From Chiua virens (lineage: Eukaryota; Basidiomycota; Agaricomycetes; Boletales; Boletaceae), in the NCBI GenBank assembly GCA_019787685.1, contig JAHNUO010000013.1:620001-684000 (forward strand): a DNA stretch of 64,000 nt. Direction: 5' to 3'. Position numbers and translations under genes: made by a program. Below are positions 11,853 to 22,799 of the stretch, piece after piece (the first letter of the stretch is position 1; every line of letters starts with the position of its first letter). The notes below the pieces were generated by a model. It saw nothing but the letters and a program-made list of their open reading frames with translations. It ran no database searches and was not told where the DNA came from.

Positions 11853-14800
11853 AGAATAAGTTCTACTTCTTTCAAGAAGTGATTGACAACCACTAGAATG
11901 CTGTCATAGCCATTGGAGAGTGGTAGATCTGTCGTGAAATCGACTGAGATGTTGTCATATACCGCTCTGTTCTCCGTTCCTCTGGATACAACTCCGTACC
12001 TCTTAGACCATAACTCCGGGTTGATCACCCTCAGGACGCAACTCCGTGATCCCGGACCTCCATTACATATATATGTTTCCTCTTTTATTTTAGTACATAA
12101 CCTGTGTCTTGCTTACGAGCACAGCTCTGGCTTTCTCAGTACCCGACTTACCTCTGGCTATGTAGTTTCCCGATCTTCCGTCTTACTCAGTTCTTACCAA
12201 CGCCATTACTAATCTCCATTCCACTCCGAGTATATAAACTGTAGTGCCCCAACTGTGTACCCTTAGTCTGAATATTAGTTTATTTGTACGACTCACTCCA
12301 AACACTCCATAAGACCTTGATGGTCTTTACTCCGCTTGACTCCACTTTATGTGTTGAGTCATATATCTACCTCTGTTCTCCGCACATCTGAAATATAGGG
12401 ACAGACTGTGACAAGGGCGCACCACATACGGTGAAGCCAAGTCCCATCTGATGCTACAACTCCGGAGATCCGGAGTTGGCTACCTCCGAGTCACACGGTC
12501 TCTAACAGATGTCTTCCCAAGGTTTGTTAGGAATTTCTAGAGGATGTAGCTTTCCTGCTGGGGCTTGATTAGAGCCCTTGAAGTGAGCACATGTATTACA
12601 TCTAGAGACATATTCTTTGATCATTGATCTCATTCCAGGCCAATTATATGCCCCATTGATAAGATCTAGTGTCTTGTCCATACCAGGATATCCAGCAATT
12701 GGTGTATTGTGGTGTAATCTTATGATTTCCATTCAAAGATTTTGATCTTCTGGTATGTAGATCTTTCCATTTTTGTCATAAAGAAGTTCATTTCTTTCAT
12801 TACACATGTCATTTCCTTGACAGATCTTAATGGCATCAGATTCTTTGATCTTCCAAGTGGCTTCTTTGATCTTGGTCATAATGATGTCATCATCTGAGAA
12901 GAGATGAACTGTTGTGGCTGCAATATGTTCTGGTGGAATGACTAGCACTCCTTTATTATCATCTTCTAGGCCAACTGCATGATCTTCTCTTTGAGATAGG
13001 GTATCAGCTTTTACCATTTGTGTACCAGCTTTGTGAATCCATTTGAAATTGAATCTGGAGAGGTATTGTGTCTATCTAGCTTGTCTCCTATTAAGATCTT
13101 GTCTTTTTGTGAACCATTGAAGGTTAGCATGATCATTCCATATCTAAATTCATGTTGGTTTCCTTCTAGATAGTGTCTCCATTGTTCTAGGCTTCTGATG
13201 ACACTGAGCATCTCTTTATCTGCTACAGGATAATTTATTTCTTCAGGGGACATTGAATGAGAGGAGAAGGCAACTGGGTGCCATTTTCCATCTTGTTCAA
13301 TAGAGAGGACTGCTCCTGTTGGAAAATCTAAAGCATCTGTCTCTAAGTGAAAATGCTTATCATTATCTGAAAAGGCAAGGATATGAGCTGTAGTGAAGCA
13401 ATGTTTCAATTGATCAAAGGACTCTTGTTGAGCCTTTTCCCATTTGAAAGGGATTTCCTTCTTGGTTAGGCCATTCAAGGGGCAAGCTACTTGAGCATAA
13501 TCCTTGATAAATCTTCTGTAGAAATTGGCTAGACCAAGGAAGCTTCTAACTCCTTTGACATTGGTAGGTGTAGGTCACTCTAGTATGGCTTTAACCTTGT
13601 CATCATCCATTTTGATACCATCAGGTGTAATTTTCATGCCCAAGAATTCCACTTGTTTGGCTTTGAAAGTACACTTTTCTGGTTTGACAAAGAGGTCATT
13701 CTGTTCAAGTTGTTTCAATACTTCCAAAACAACCCTATCATGGTCTTCAGGGTCATCTGTTTTGATAAAGATCATGAGGTCATCAATATAAATGACAACT
13801 GCATCATCCATGTCAGCAAAGATATCATTCATCATAGTTTGGAAGGTTGCTGGAGAGTTGCAAAGTCCAAAGTACATAACCACAGGTTCAAAGGATCCTC
13901 TGTGGCATACAAAGGCAGCTTTCCATTCATCACCTTCTTTGATTCTAACATTATTATATCCCCATCTAAGGTCCATCTTTGTGAACAGCTTAGATCCTTT
14001 CAGTTTGTCAACAAGCTGAGAGATCAAGGGGAGTGGATAATTATTCTTGAAAGTGTGTTCATTTAGGTATCTATAGTCTTAAACCATTCATTTCTTGCCA
14101 TCCTTCTTTGGTACAAAGAAAACAGGGGAAGTTTGGAAAGATTTGGATGGGTGAATGTAACCCTTTTGGAGTTGATCACCAATGAAATCACTGACTTCTT
14201 TCTGTTCATTAAAGGAGAGGGGAATTAATCTTCCCTTCTTTGGTACAAAAGTGTCTTTCAGGTCTATAGCATGATCCCATGATTTTCTAGAGGGCATGCA
14301 CTCTGATTCTTGCTTGGAGAAAGTGCTGAGATATTTATAATATTCCTTTGGGACAGTGTCTCTGTTTTAAGATCTTCTTGCTGCTCAGGGACATCTGTTT
14401 TCAGCCTATGGATATGAGCTAGTGATTCTCTCTCTTGACTGTGCTGTGAAGATGTCTGGAAAAAGGGGGTTTATTCTGTAGAGTCTTGCATGACCAAGGG
14501 CAGCAACTCATTGTTACTGTTCCTTTGCTCTAGTCAATGTCAGGATTGTGTAGCTTAAGCCATGTATATTCAAGAATAACCTGATTCTTGCCTAGATTAG
14601 TGACTTCAGCTATCACTCTTTCTCTATGTCCTAGAAAGTCAATCACTAATTCAGCACAATGAGTGATGCCACCAGCTGAGTTTCTGGATCCATCTACATT
14701 GAACACAGGAATAGGTTTTCCCACTGAGGTTAATGGACTTCATTTTCTGTGCCCAGAGTCTATCCACAAACACTGTGTTTGCACCACTGTCTATCTAGTA

Positions 14801-15034
14801 ATGCTTTTGCTTGTGCAAAATGATTTTTATGTCTAATAGAGGCTACCTTGATAGGTCTTTAGGCTCCATAGATTGAATTCTATTGGGTTCTGGGATTGTC
14901 TTGAGGTTATAAGTGGAATCAAGCACCAGTTTAGAGTCCTTGCCAAGCTCTAAACCTGTTAGAGACCCCACTTGACTATGTGTAGTTAATGTAAATGATT
15001 TGGAATCTGCAGCTTGAATTCCCAGAATATTCAA
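11853..15034 (-). pseudogene. GyB pol (protease to integrase, truncated and decayed)
   Basis: The frame opens by -1 shift at the gag end. An aspartic protease-like region lies at about 14840-14530 (weak). RT is at 14297-13575, with blocks [41 protein letters not shown] and the catalytic [10 protein letters not shown]. RNase H is at 13478-13150 and the integrase zinc domain at 12732-12520 (H..H..C..C). The integrase core begins after the solo LTR and breaks at 11853, shortly after VVNHFLKEVEL. No complete DDE triad or chromodomain remains. Multiple stops show it is non-functional. Confidence 0.83.
11953..12507 (+). mobile_element. Solo LTR, 555-bp family, copy in GyB
   Basis: It has TGTCATATACCG..TCTCTAACA ends and a perfect 5-bp duplication GATGT (11948-11952 and 12508-12512). 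It interrupts the GyB integrase between the PWEDI and VDFTTDLPLS blocks. A GTATATAAAC promoter motif lies near 12230. Confidence 0.9.
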
Positions 15035-15052
15035 ACTGCTCTGGCTTTTCCC
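15009..15052 (-). promoter_or_regulatory. -1 ribosomal frameshift signal, GyB gag/pol
   Basis: On the minus strand a GGGAAAA heptamer (15052-15046) in the X XXY YYZ register of gag is followed by a 6-nt spacer. A stem follows with arms GCAGTTTGAAT and ATTCAAGCTGC (11 pairs, one U-G) and a 9-nt loop. The gag stop lies within the stem and pol is in the -1 frame. Stem sequence differs from GyE and GyD but pairing is kept. Confidence 0.75.
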
Positions 15053-16204
15053 TTGTTGCTTTCAGAGTCCTTCATGTCATAGAAGAAGGCTTTAGCTTCT
15101 TCAAATGACATACCTTGAATAGCTCTAGGTAATGTGCTAGATGACTGAGTAGAATCACAAGGCTGCTTCTTATCAGGTTGTGACTCTGTGAAGTGAAGCT
15201 TCTGGCCTTTCTTGTAGCAAGTATTCTTGTGTTCACCTCTAGACCAACCACAATCTTTGCATCTGGTAGAGGGTTTATCACATTTAGGGGCTAGATGCTT
15301 GTCACTTCCACAATTGTAGCAGAGGCACTTGCTTTTGCCTTGAAAAGGTCCCAACTTAGTGGCATCAATGTCCATTGCATTAGGATCCCTTCTTGAGAAT
15401 GGTGATCCTGACTTGTTAGCAAAAAGTCTGAAAGCTTCTTTGTGCTTTCCCATTTCTCTGAGGGCTTGGAGAGTGTGAATGACTATCCTGCATCTCTTAT
15501 TCTGTCTGAACAACTCTTCTACAATGTCCCTTCTTGTGTTGTTTTCTAAGAGCCACACTCCAAAGTCATTAGTGATGCCTGATTAATGATATAAGGCTCT
15601 CCACTTCACAATGAATGTGTCTGTAGAGAGTTTGTCTTGTTTGAAGGATGATATGGTCCTTCTGGCCCAATCTTTTTGTAGTTGGGGTCAAAATAGGCCT
15701 TCTATTTCAGCAACTAAGTCTTCTCCAGTTTAGAGGTACCATCTGCTAGGTCTTGCAGTTTAGTTTCTGCAAAGTATCCTCCTTTCTGGCCTTTTAAGTG
15801 AGACAGTACAGCATAAGCTCTGTTCTTGTCATAGGGGATCTCATCACCATCTTCATCTTTGGTTGCAAAATGTTTTGGGTTACAATCCATCCATGCTTTC
15901 ATCTTTGTCCATCATTCTTCAAACTTAGCTTGAGAACCATCATAGTTTCCAGGGTCTGTGAAGATCTCTACTCTGCTTGATCCTTCTGCTAGGCCCATTA
16001 ATTCTCTGGTTCTATCATCTGCAGCTTTTACTTGAGCTTGAGCTTCAGCCAATTGTGTTGATGCTCTAGCAAAGCACCTGCTAGATTATCTCTCTACTGC
16101 TCAAGGCCTTGTATCCTGCCATTGTCAAGATTTACTTGATCTTGCAATGAATTAAATCCAGCAACCAGAGCATTCCAGTCTTGCTCTGAGATTTTTGCAG
16201 TCAT
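15031..16204 (-). pseudogene. GyB gag (decayed)
   Basis: The start is the ATG at 16204. The capsid-like region contains VEIFTDPGNYDG and a block near 15900 (MKAWMDCNPKHF), matching the gag of GyE and GyD. A CCHC zinc knuckle (CYNCGSDKHLAPKC, C-x2-C-x4-H-x4-C) lies at about 15320-15280 and a second Cys/His cluster follows (CKDCGW..HKNTC). Several in-frame stops, including a TAG near 16095, break it. The gag would package element RNA. Confidence 0.8.
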
Positions 16205-16255
16205 ATTGATAGGGGTAAAGCGAAATTAGATTTGATTGATTGAGTCTAGATTAAT

Positions 16256-16681
16256 CTAGTTATCAAGAATGATGTCAACAGTTGGGGGATCTTCAGGTAT
16301 TATTGGGATGATCTCTTCAATAGGTAAAGGGTTCTCCCAGGCTACTATATCTTCTGCTGGTCCCCAACCTTGAGGAATTGGTTCTGGAGGGAAATAGATA
16401 AAGGTATCTTCCTCTTGATCTTGATCCCAACCTTGTTCTGTTTGATCCCAAGGGTTTCTATGCTTGGATAAACTGTAGTCAAGGTTCTGATTGTTCAGGG
16501 ATGTGGGTACTATGAATCCTGTTGCAATTCCCTCTCTCCTGAGTTGAAATACAAAGAATATAGGAAACTTGTCCTTTTGAGTTGATTGGAGAAGTGTGAA
16601 AGTGATGGATAGCACAAGAAATATGAAAGCAAGAGTGGCTAGAGTGAAGAAGACAACTAGGAAAGTGAAAATGTAGATCAT
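16256..16681 (-). CDS. GyB ORF-B: small single-span membrane protein
   Basis: This is an open frame of 141 codons. Residues about 2-30 form a strongly hydrophobic segment (IYIFTFLVVFFTLATLAFIF), so a signal anchor is likely. A short basic stretch with FQLRRE follows, then an acidic, Trp/Pro-rich tail. It sits directly before gag, as do its counterparts at 32045-32314 (GyE) and 25095-25340 (GyD). All three share an N-terminal span, a Q..x.F-I/V-like block after it and a polar W/N-rich tail. I do not recognise a known family and no function should be assumed. Confidence 0.6.
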   Translation of the reverse strand: MIYIFTFLVVFFTLATLAFIFLVLSITFTLLQSTQKDKFPIFFVFQLRREGIATGFIVPTSLNNQNLDYSLSKHRNPWDQTEQGWDQDQEEDTFIYFPPEPIPQGWGPAEDIVAWENPLPIEEIIPIIPEDPPTVDIILDN

Positions 16682-17055
16682 ATAAGAGTTTAGAGTGTTT
16701 GTTCACTCTCTAATTTAATCAAGGAATACCTAGGGTGATTAGGGCAAGGGGAAAGTCTACCAGGCACTCTCCTGAGTCTAGGTGCTAGTACCACTATTCT
16801 AGAATTGTAAAGAATTGCTGCTGTAAAATGCAAGCTTCCTAAGTGAGCCCCTAGGTCTAAGAGGGCTGATACAATGGTAAAGACAAGGAGGGGGAGTAGG
16901 AGTAGGATCTCTGAACCAGCACTTTGGGATAAGATTAATCCTACTAGAAGTAGGGTGGGAAGTGGGGGCTCTCTCTCTAATAGCCAAGCATTCCTCAACC
17001 CTGGCTCTTGCCTGATTAACTCTTGTTATGATATCAACTTTCCATTCCTTAATGG

Positions 17056-17760
17056 TGTAGGAGTTAGATACTCCCTACGGTTGTAGGATACATTTTCCTT
17101 GCTCTTCATTATGTCATATCAACTCCTGTCTCATCCGCCATTGACTTCGTGCCAGCCCAGTTTCATTCCTAGCGTTTACAGATCATCCGAATCCAATCCG
17201 AGTCCAATCCGAGTCAATGTGATCCAATCTGGTTCCATCGTATGTATTCCACTTCATCCGATTTGACTTGTTCTGCTCGATTTGGCCTTATGAAGGTCAT
17301 GACTATCCTAACACCTTTTCTTTCTTTGTCATCTACAAGGTTTGACACTCCTTCTTAGCATACTCACCCTATGTCGATCCTGTACACTTACTTAGGGTCA
17401 GATTACCTTTAACAGTCCTGGGTTATGCCCAGGACTATAAAACCATGTTTCTAACACAAAAATATCATCTTTCTGTGTTCAGGAGATCTCCTGTTTACTC
17501 TCCCGTGTGTGAGTGAGCTAGATAGTTTTTCTTTTACCTTGTCCTATCGTTCCTCTGCATCTCATCTACTCAAAACAATACTCTCACATCCTCGCCTCCA
17601 CCTGGATACTTTTACATCGACCGCTTTTCATTCTGGATCGTTCAGCAGCCTCTAGGACTCTTAGACAAAACTGAATCCATCATTCCTTCAAATATAACCC
17701 CCCTTGGGACAAACCTATTGCCCTACCTTTCTTCTTATCACCTATTATTTCTTTTCTACA
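17056..17760 (+). mobile_element. Solo LTR-like element, 705-bp family, copy 3
   Basis: It has TGTAG..CTACA ends. The flanks are ATGG on the left and ACAG on the right; the uninterrupted LTR at 20745 reads ACGG at this place, so both copies of the 4-bp duplication have lost the CpG. The hairpin is at 17414-17436 with TATAAAA immediately after. Confidence 0.9.
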
Positions 17761-18154
17761 ACAGATTATACTTTCAATCTATTCTAAAGATAACGCCTCA
17801 TGTCAAGGCTGTCCAAAGGATCATATCCTATTGGCTGCCACATAATCACACACATACGCTTCTATTCTTCATTTCCCTTATCACTGACTCATCACTGGCA
17901 GTGCAAGGCTATGCTCTTATCTATGACTCATATCTATTCACACCTTATCATCCAATAGGATACACTATGCTTATCTACATAGTTCATACTCAGATTAGAA
18001 CTCCGACATCCATGTAGTATATAAACCCATGGCATGAATTTCAGCCAGAGAGCTCTAACAAAGTTCTCTTGGAGTTTTCGCCTCTTCACTGGACTGAACC
18101 CCCTTTCACTCAATCACTACACTAAACAGTCTAGTATTGTTCTAGGTTGTTTCA

Positions 18155-20799
18155 ATGAATGGAAGGCAGCATTTGTCTGCCACCAAGGTTCTTTCGAACC
18201 CATTGTCATGTACTTTGGATTATGCAATTTCCCAGCAACGTTTCAAACTATGATGAATGAAATCTTTGCCAATATGAATGGCGTCATTGTTGTCTACATC
18301 GATGACCTTATGATATTCACTAACACTGATTATTATGAAACTCATGACAAAATCGTACTTGAAGTACTAAAACGTCTTCAAGATAACGATCTATACGTAA
18401 AACCAGAAAAATGCTTCTTCCACATAAAAGAAGTGGACTTCCTCAGAATGATCGTGGGAACTGATGGGATTAAAATGGATAACAAAAAGACCAAAGCAGT
18501 AGCTGATTGGCCAACTCCCACATCAGTCAAACACATCAGAAGTTTCCTTGGACTTGTCAACTTCTATCGTAGATTCATTAAAGATTATGGAAAAATAGCA
18601 CAACCCTTACACGATCTAACTAAAAAGGATCAAAAATTTGAATGGACCTTCAATTGTGACGAAGCATTCACTATGCTTAAAAAGGCATTTATGACAGCCC
18701 CTATCCTTGCTTATCTGGATCAGAATTCCAAATATCGCTTAGAATGCGATTCATCGGATTTCGCAATGGGAGCAGTTCTATCCTTAGAAAAGGAAGGACT
18801 TTGGCATCCTGTTGCCTACAATAGCCACTCTATGACCCCAGAAGAACGGAATTACCCTATAGCTGATAAGGAAATGCTTTCGGTTATCCGATCTCTAGAA
18901 CTATGGTGCCACTATCTTGAAGGAGCACAACATGAATTTGAAATATGGAATGATCACCAGAATCTTACATGGTTCATGACATGCCAAGACCTTAACAGAA
19001 GACAAGCAAGATGGGCACAATACCTCTCACAATTTAACTTCACTTGCCACCACAAGGCTGGAGTCACTATGGGAAAAGCAGACACTTTAAGCAGGAGGGA
19101 GGACCACATGATTGGAATTGAAGATGATAACAAAGGAATCCTACTCATGGATCCAACTAAAATCAGATCAGCCATCACTCTCCTCTATAATGGCGATCAA
19201 TTTCTATCTGACATACAACACGAAACTATGAAATTATCACCTATTGCCATGAAACATCTCCTATCTACCGGATATTCAGTCAAGGACGCCTTTCTTAGAA
19301 AGGGGGGTAGAATCTTTATTTCAAATCCATTACAAACCAAATCCATCACTATGTTTAATGACACACCCGAAGCTGGACATCCCGGTTACGATAAAACTCT
19401 AGAACTTCTATCACGAACTTATATTTGGCCTCGAATGAACGAAGAAGTCAAAAATTATGTCTCACACTGTGAAAGATGCACTTGATTCAAGGGTTCTAAT
19501 CAGAAAACAGCAGGACTCCTGCAACCCTTAGAAACACTGTCAGCACCATGGGAAGATATCTCAGCAGATTTCATCACAGATCTCCCACTTTCACACTCCT
19601 ATGACTCAATTCTCACAGTTGTGGATCGATTCTCCAAAGAAGTCGAATTCATACCATGTCACAAAACATGTTCATCTATGGATCTCGCTAAATTATATCT
19701 CTCACACATATGGAAACATCATGGTCTGCCCAAAACAATCATATCAGATTGGGGACCACAATTCGCTTCCCAACTTATGAAAGATATATGCTCAGGGTTA
19801 TCAATAACACCCAAACTAAGCACCACACACCATCCACAAATAGATGGACAAACAGAATGAATGAATAGAGAAGTGCAGCAATATCTTTGCATGTTCTGTG
19901 CAGAGAAGAATAACACATGGGCCAATTGGCTTTCTCTCGCACAATTTTCCTATAACAGCAAGAAACACACTGCCACTAAATTCTCTCCATTTGAAATCAC
20001 ACATTCTTACGTCCCTAGGATGGGAATTATCCCACAATCTATGAAAAACCCAGCTGCTCAAAACTACATCACGGACTTCTCCGAAGTTCTAGAACAAACT
20101 AAATCTAATATAGACAAAGCAGCAGAACATATGAAAAATATTGTAGATAAATCGAGATCACAACCACCTTCCTATTCGGTTGGCGATAAAGTCTGGCTCT
20201 CAACTGCAAACCTAAAAATAAAACAACATCCTAAATTCACAGACAAGTGGATTGGACCCTATGAAATAATATCCATGCATGGACCAAATGCTCTAAAGCT
20301 TCGACTCCCACGTACTATGCGAATACACCCAGTCGTAAACATCTCTCAGGTCAAACCATATAAAGAACATCTACCCGATCAACCGGTTTACAAACCAAGA
20401 CCTATAGTAATCAGAGATGACCAAGAAGAAGAATTCGAAGCAGACTATATAGTCGATTCCCGAATGAAGGGACGCCGCTTAGAATATCTCATACACTGGA
20501 AAGGTTATGATGATGATGAAAGAACTTGGGAACCCCTAAAGAATCTGAAAAACACACCGGATCTCATATCTGATTTCCATGAAGCACATCCAGATGCCCC
20601 AAGAAAATTAAAAGTCACACAAACTGAATTCAACTCTATGTTCCATACATATGACAATAAAACTAAAACTGAAGATGAGGATAGTCTCCATCGTCTCAAT
20701 TATGAAATACATCATCCAGAGTCTGATCAACAGATGGGGGGTAGTGTTACGATATCAACTTTCCATCCCTTAACGGATTATACTTTCAATCTATTCTAA
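18155..20799 (+). pseudogene. GyC pol remnant (RT to chromodomain)
   Basis: The frame runs from RT (block [15 protein letters not shown], catalytic [10 protein letters not shown] near 18300) through RNase H (18750-18950), the integrase zinc domain (19375-19480) and the catalytic core (19560-19850) to the chromodomain at 20440-20560 (EYLIHWKGYDDDERTWEP). It stops at 20799 inside the 3' LTR. Only two stops interrupt it: TGA at 19483 and TGA at 19858. Both replace an Arg codon kept as CGN/AGN in GyE. The upstream half of RT, protease and gag are missing by deletion. Confidence 0.88.
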
Positions 20800-21705
20800 A
20801 GATAACGCCTCATGTCAAGGCTGTCCAAAGGATCATATCCTATTGGCTGCCACATAATCACACACATACGCTTCTATTCTTCATTTCCCTTATCACTGAC
20901 TCATCACTGGCAGTGCAAGGCTATGCTCTTATCTATGACTCATACATATCTATTCACACCTTATCATCCAATAAGATACAGTATGCTTATCTATGTAGTT
21001 CATACTCAGATTAGAACTCCAACATCCATGTAGTATATAAACCCCATGAATCACAGCCAGAGAGCTCTAACAAAGTTCTCTTGGAGTTTTCGCCTCTTCA
21101 CTGGACTGAACCCCCTCTTCACTCGACCACTACACTTTAACAGTCTAGTCTTGTTCTAGGTTGTTTCAACTCTCTCCTGTATCTGTTCTCTTCTGATGTG
21201 GTCCTGCTCTTGCTCAATACCAAGTCTAATCCCTTCTCTAATAATATCTATGACCTCCTGGTTGATGAGTACTTTACTGAGAAGGTTAGATAGATCAAAT
21301 GGAGGTGGAGTGGGTGATCCAGGCTTGTGAAGTACGCTAGGATGATCAAAATAGATGCCCAATCAACTGGGACTTCTAGGGATGGGGAAGAGCGAATTGG
21401 GGTAGGTAGGTTGTACACTGAGCTATCCCTAGTTGGTATACAGGCTATATCTGGGACTGAGTGGTCAAGAATAGGCTTGTCAGCCTCTACCTTCACTTCT
21501 GGCTCAATCCAGAAGGAGGGGTTCAGGGATTCCTCAACCTTAAGCCAAGAAAAGGCAAAGAATGAACAAGTAGACACTAGCAATCAATATTAGTGTCCAG
21601 ACAATGAACTGGTATGCCTAGGTACACAGAAGACCCACTGATCAATACTAGAACTCAAAAGGGGAGGTCTAGGGTAGCTAATCCTAAACTAAGAGAAGTA
21701 AGTAA

Positions 21706-21716
21706 AGTCTTGTCCT
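21706..21716 (-). promoter_or_regulatory. GyB self-priming site
   Basis: Two bases inside the 5' LTR edge (21719), the minus strand reads AGGACAAGACT. This is the exact complement of AGTCTTGTCCT at 21821-21811 in the LTR, 35 nt after the first T of a TATAAAAG box. This is the arrangement of Tf1-type self-primed elements, with an 11-nt pairing whose sequence differs from GyD/GyE. Confidence 0.7.
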
Positions 21717-21718
21717 AA

Positions 21719-22344
21719 TGAAACAACCAAACCTTCACAGGCTTAAGTTATTTGCTAGAAGGACAATGAAAGCAAGTCAAGGGACCAGAGAGGCTTGGGA
21801 AAACTCCACAAGGACAAGACTGGGTCCTTCAGTGAGTTGGGGATGTCCCTTTTATACTATTCTACTGTTTGTGCAAGTGTAAACTAAATCTACAGATATG
21901 CTATGCTATGGGACAAGGGTTTGAATGGGTATAGGGTATATGGATCTAGAATACATAGCCATAGAATGTAATTGCATCATAGACATGAGGGGAAATGGAT
22001 GTAAGGGTAGGCATGAGGTGAGGTAGGCATAAGATGTGCATGTGCAGAATAGAATGACATACTATGAGTCGGTGTCTGAGGGCTTGTATGGTCTAGACTG
22101 GTCAAGGGTTAGTGGTTCTAGACCATAGCAAGGCCTGGGTCAATGTATTCAATCATATATCACTTTGTATTTACTAAGTGTTCAGTTCTGGAGTTTCCGA
22201 GAGCGTGGGAATTTCAGAAACTCCGGAAACTCGGAAACTCAGAAGGAATGGAATGCTTATAGCAAGCTCAAATGCAAAGGGAAAAATAGGCAAAAATAGG
22301 CAAAAAATAGAGGGATTAGGATAGTATATTGTATGACTGTAACA
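21719..22344 (-). mobile_element. GyB 5' LTR
   Basis: On the minus strand it runs TGTTACAGTC to GGTTGTTTCA. It includes TATAAAAG near 21850 and a predicted RNA start at 21821. The partner 3' LTR is lost. Confidence 0.75.
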
Positions 22345-22738
22345 TTAACAGATTACACTTTCAATCTTTTCTAAGAATAACACCTCATGTCAAGGCTATC
22401 CAAAGGATCATACCCTATTGGCTGCCACAATATTACACACTTATGCTTCTATCTATTCATTTCCCTTATCACTGACTCATCACAGCAGTGCAAGGCTATG
22501 CTCTTATCTATGACTCATATCTATTTACATCTTATCATCCAATAGGATACCTTATGCTTATCTGCATAGTTCATACTCAGTTTAGAACTCCAACATCCAT
22601 GTAGTATATAAACCCCATGAATTGAAGCCAAACAACTCTAACAAAGTTCTCTTGGAGTTTTCACCTCTTCACTGGACTGAACCCCCTCTTCACTCAACCA
22701 TCTACTTTAACAGTCTAGTTTTGTTCTAGGTTGTTTCA
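22345..22738 (+). mobile_element. LTR remnant, probably 3' LTR of GyA
   Basis: It matches the LTR at 20745-21168 from about base 30 to the end (CTAGGTTGTTTCA). The 5' bases are missing where it meets GyB. It retains the TATATAAACC promoter and CTCTAACAAAGTTCTC start motif. Confidence 0.75.
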
Positions 22739-22799
22739 GTAAGTTTCCCTGGCAATATTGCTGCTAGCAATTGATCCAAGCCAGCATTCCCTTCTCTCT

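Larger units (their letters stand above)
17024..21168 (+). mobile_element. GyC: internally deleted Ty3/Gypsy element with both LTRs
   Basis: The 5' LTR is 17024-18154 (split by a 705-bp family element) and the 3' LTR is 20745-21168. A perfect duplication ACTCT flanks it (17019-17023 and 21169-21173), inside ORF-A of GyB. Everything between the 5' LTR end and the middle of RT is deleted, so LTR joins pol directly at 18154/18155. Confidence 0.9.
16799..21588 (-). pseudogene. GyB ORF-A, interrupted by GyC and frameshifted
   Basis: The outer part (21588-21169) and inner part (17018-16799) join in frame across GyC at the duplicated ACTCT. The joined region reads IRREQIQERV then NQARARVEEC. The C-terminus (LRPRGSLRK before the stop at 16799) matches the ends of ORF-A in GyE and GyD (LRPRNTLR, LQPRNTLR). 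One single-base frame break lies near 21365. A possible splice acceptor (TAG then TGTCTACT at about 21585) would allow a start codon assembled by splicing, as in GyE, but the donor is uncertain. Function unknown. Confidence 0.5.
11853..22344 (-). mobile_element. GyB: Ty3/Gypsy element with ORF-A/ORF-B, 3' end lost
   Basis: Reading on the minus strand the order is 5' LTR (22344-21719), priming site, ORF-A (interrupted by GyC), ORF-B (16681-16256), gag (16204-15031), then -1 frame pol (15034 down to 11853), where it breaks inside the integrase core. The 3' LTR is missing. The element is A/T-rich with many stops and is diverged from GyD/GyE, yet it keeps the same ORF order, frameshift site and self-priming arrangement. 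Confidence 0.82.
7735..22738 (+). mobile_element. GyA: truncated Ty3/Gypsy chromovirus hosting nested elements
   Basis: The left part (7735-11852) is degenerate pol in + orientation. The right part (22345-22738) is the remainder of its 3' LTR. At 11848 the pol tail reads into TGTTATGA, the first bases of the LTR type also seen at 17024 and 20745. The LTR picks up again at 22345 from the base expected about 30 bp inside it. Between the two halves sits GyB, whose own left end has been lost together with about 20 bp of this LTR. GyA has lost its 5' LTR, gag and protease. Two further insertions (7909-8572 and 10007-11304) interrupt pol. The assignment of both halves to one element is inference. 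Confidence 0.6.
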
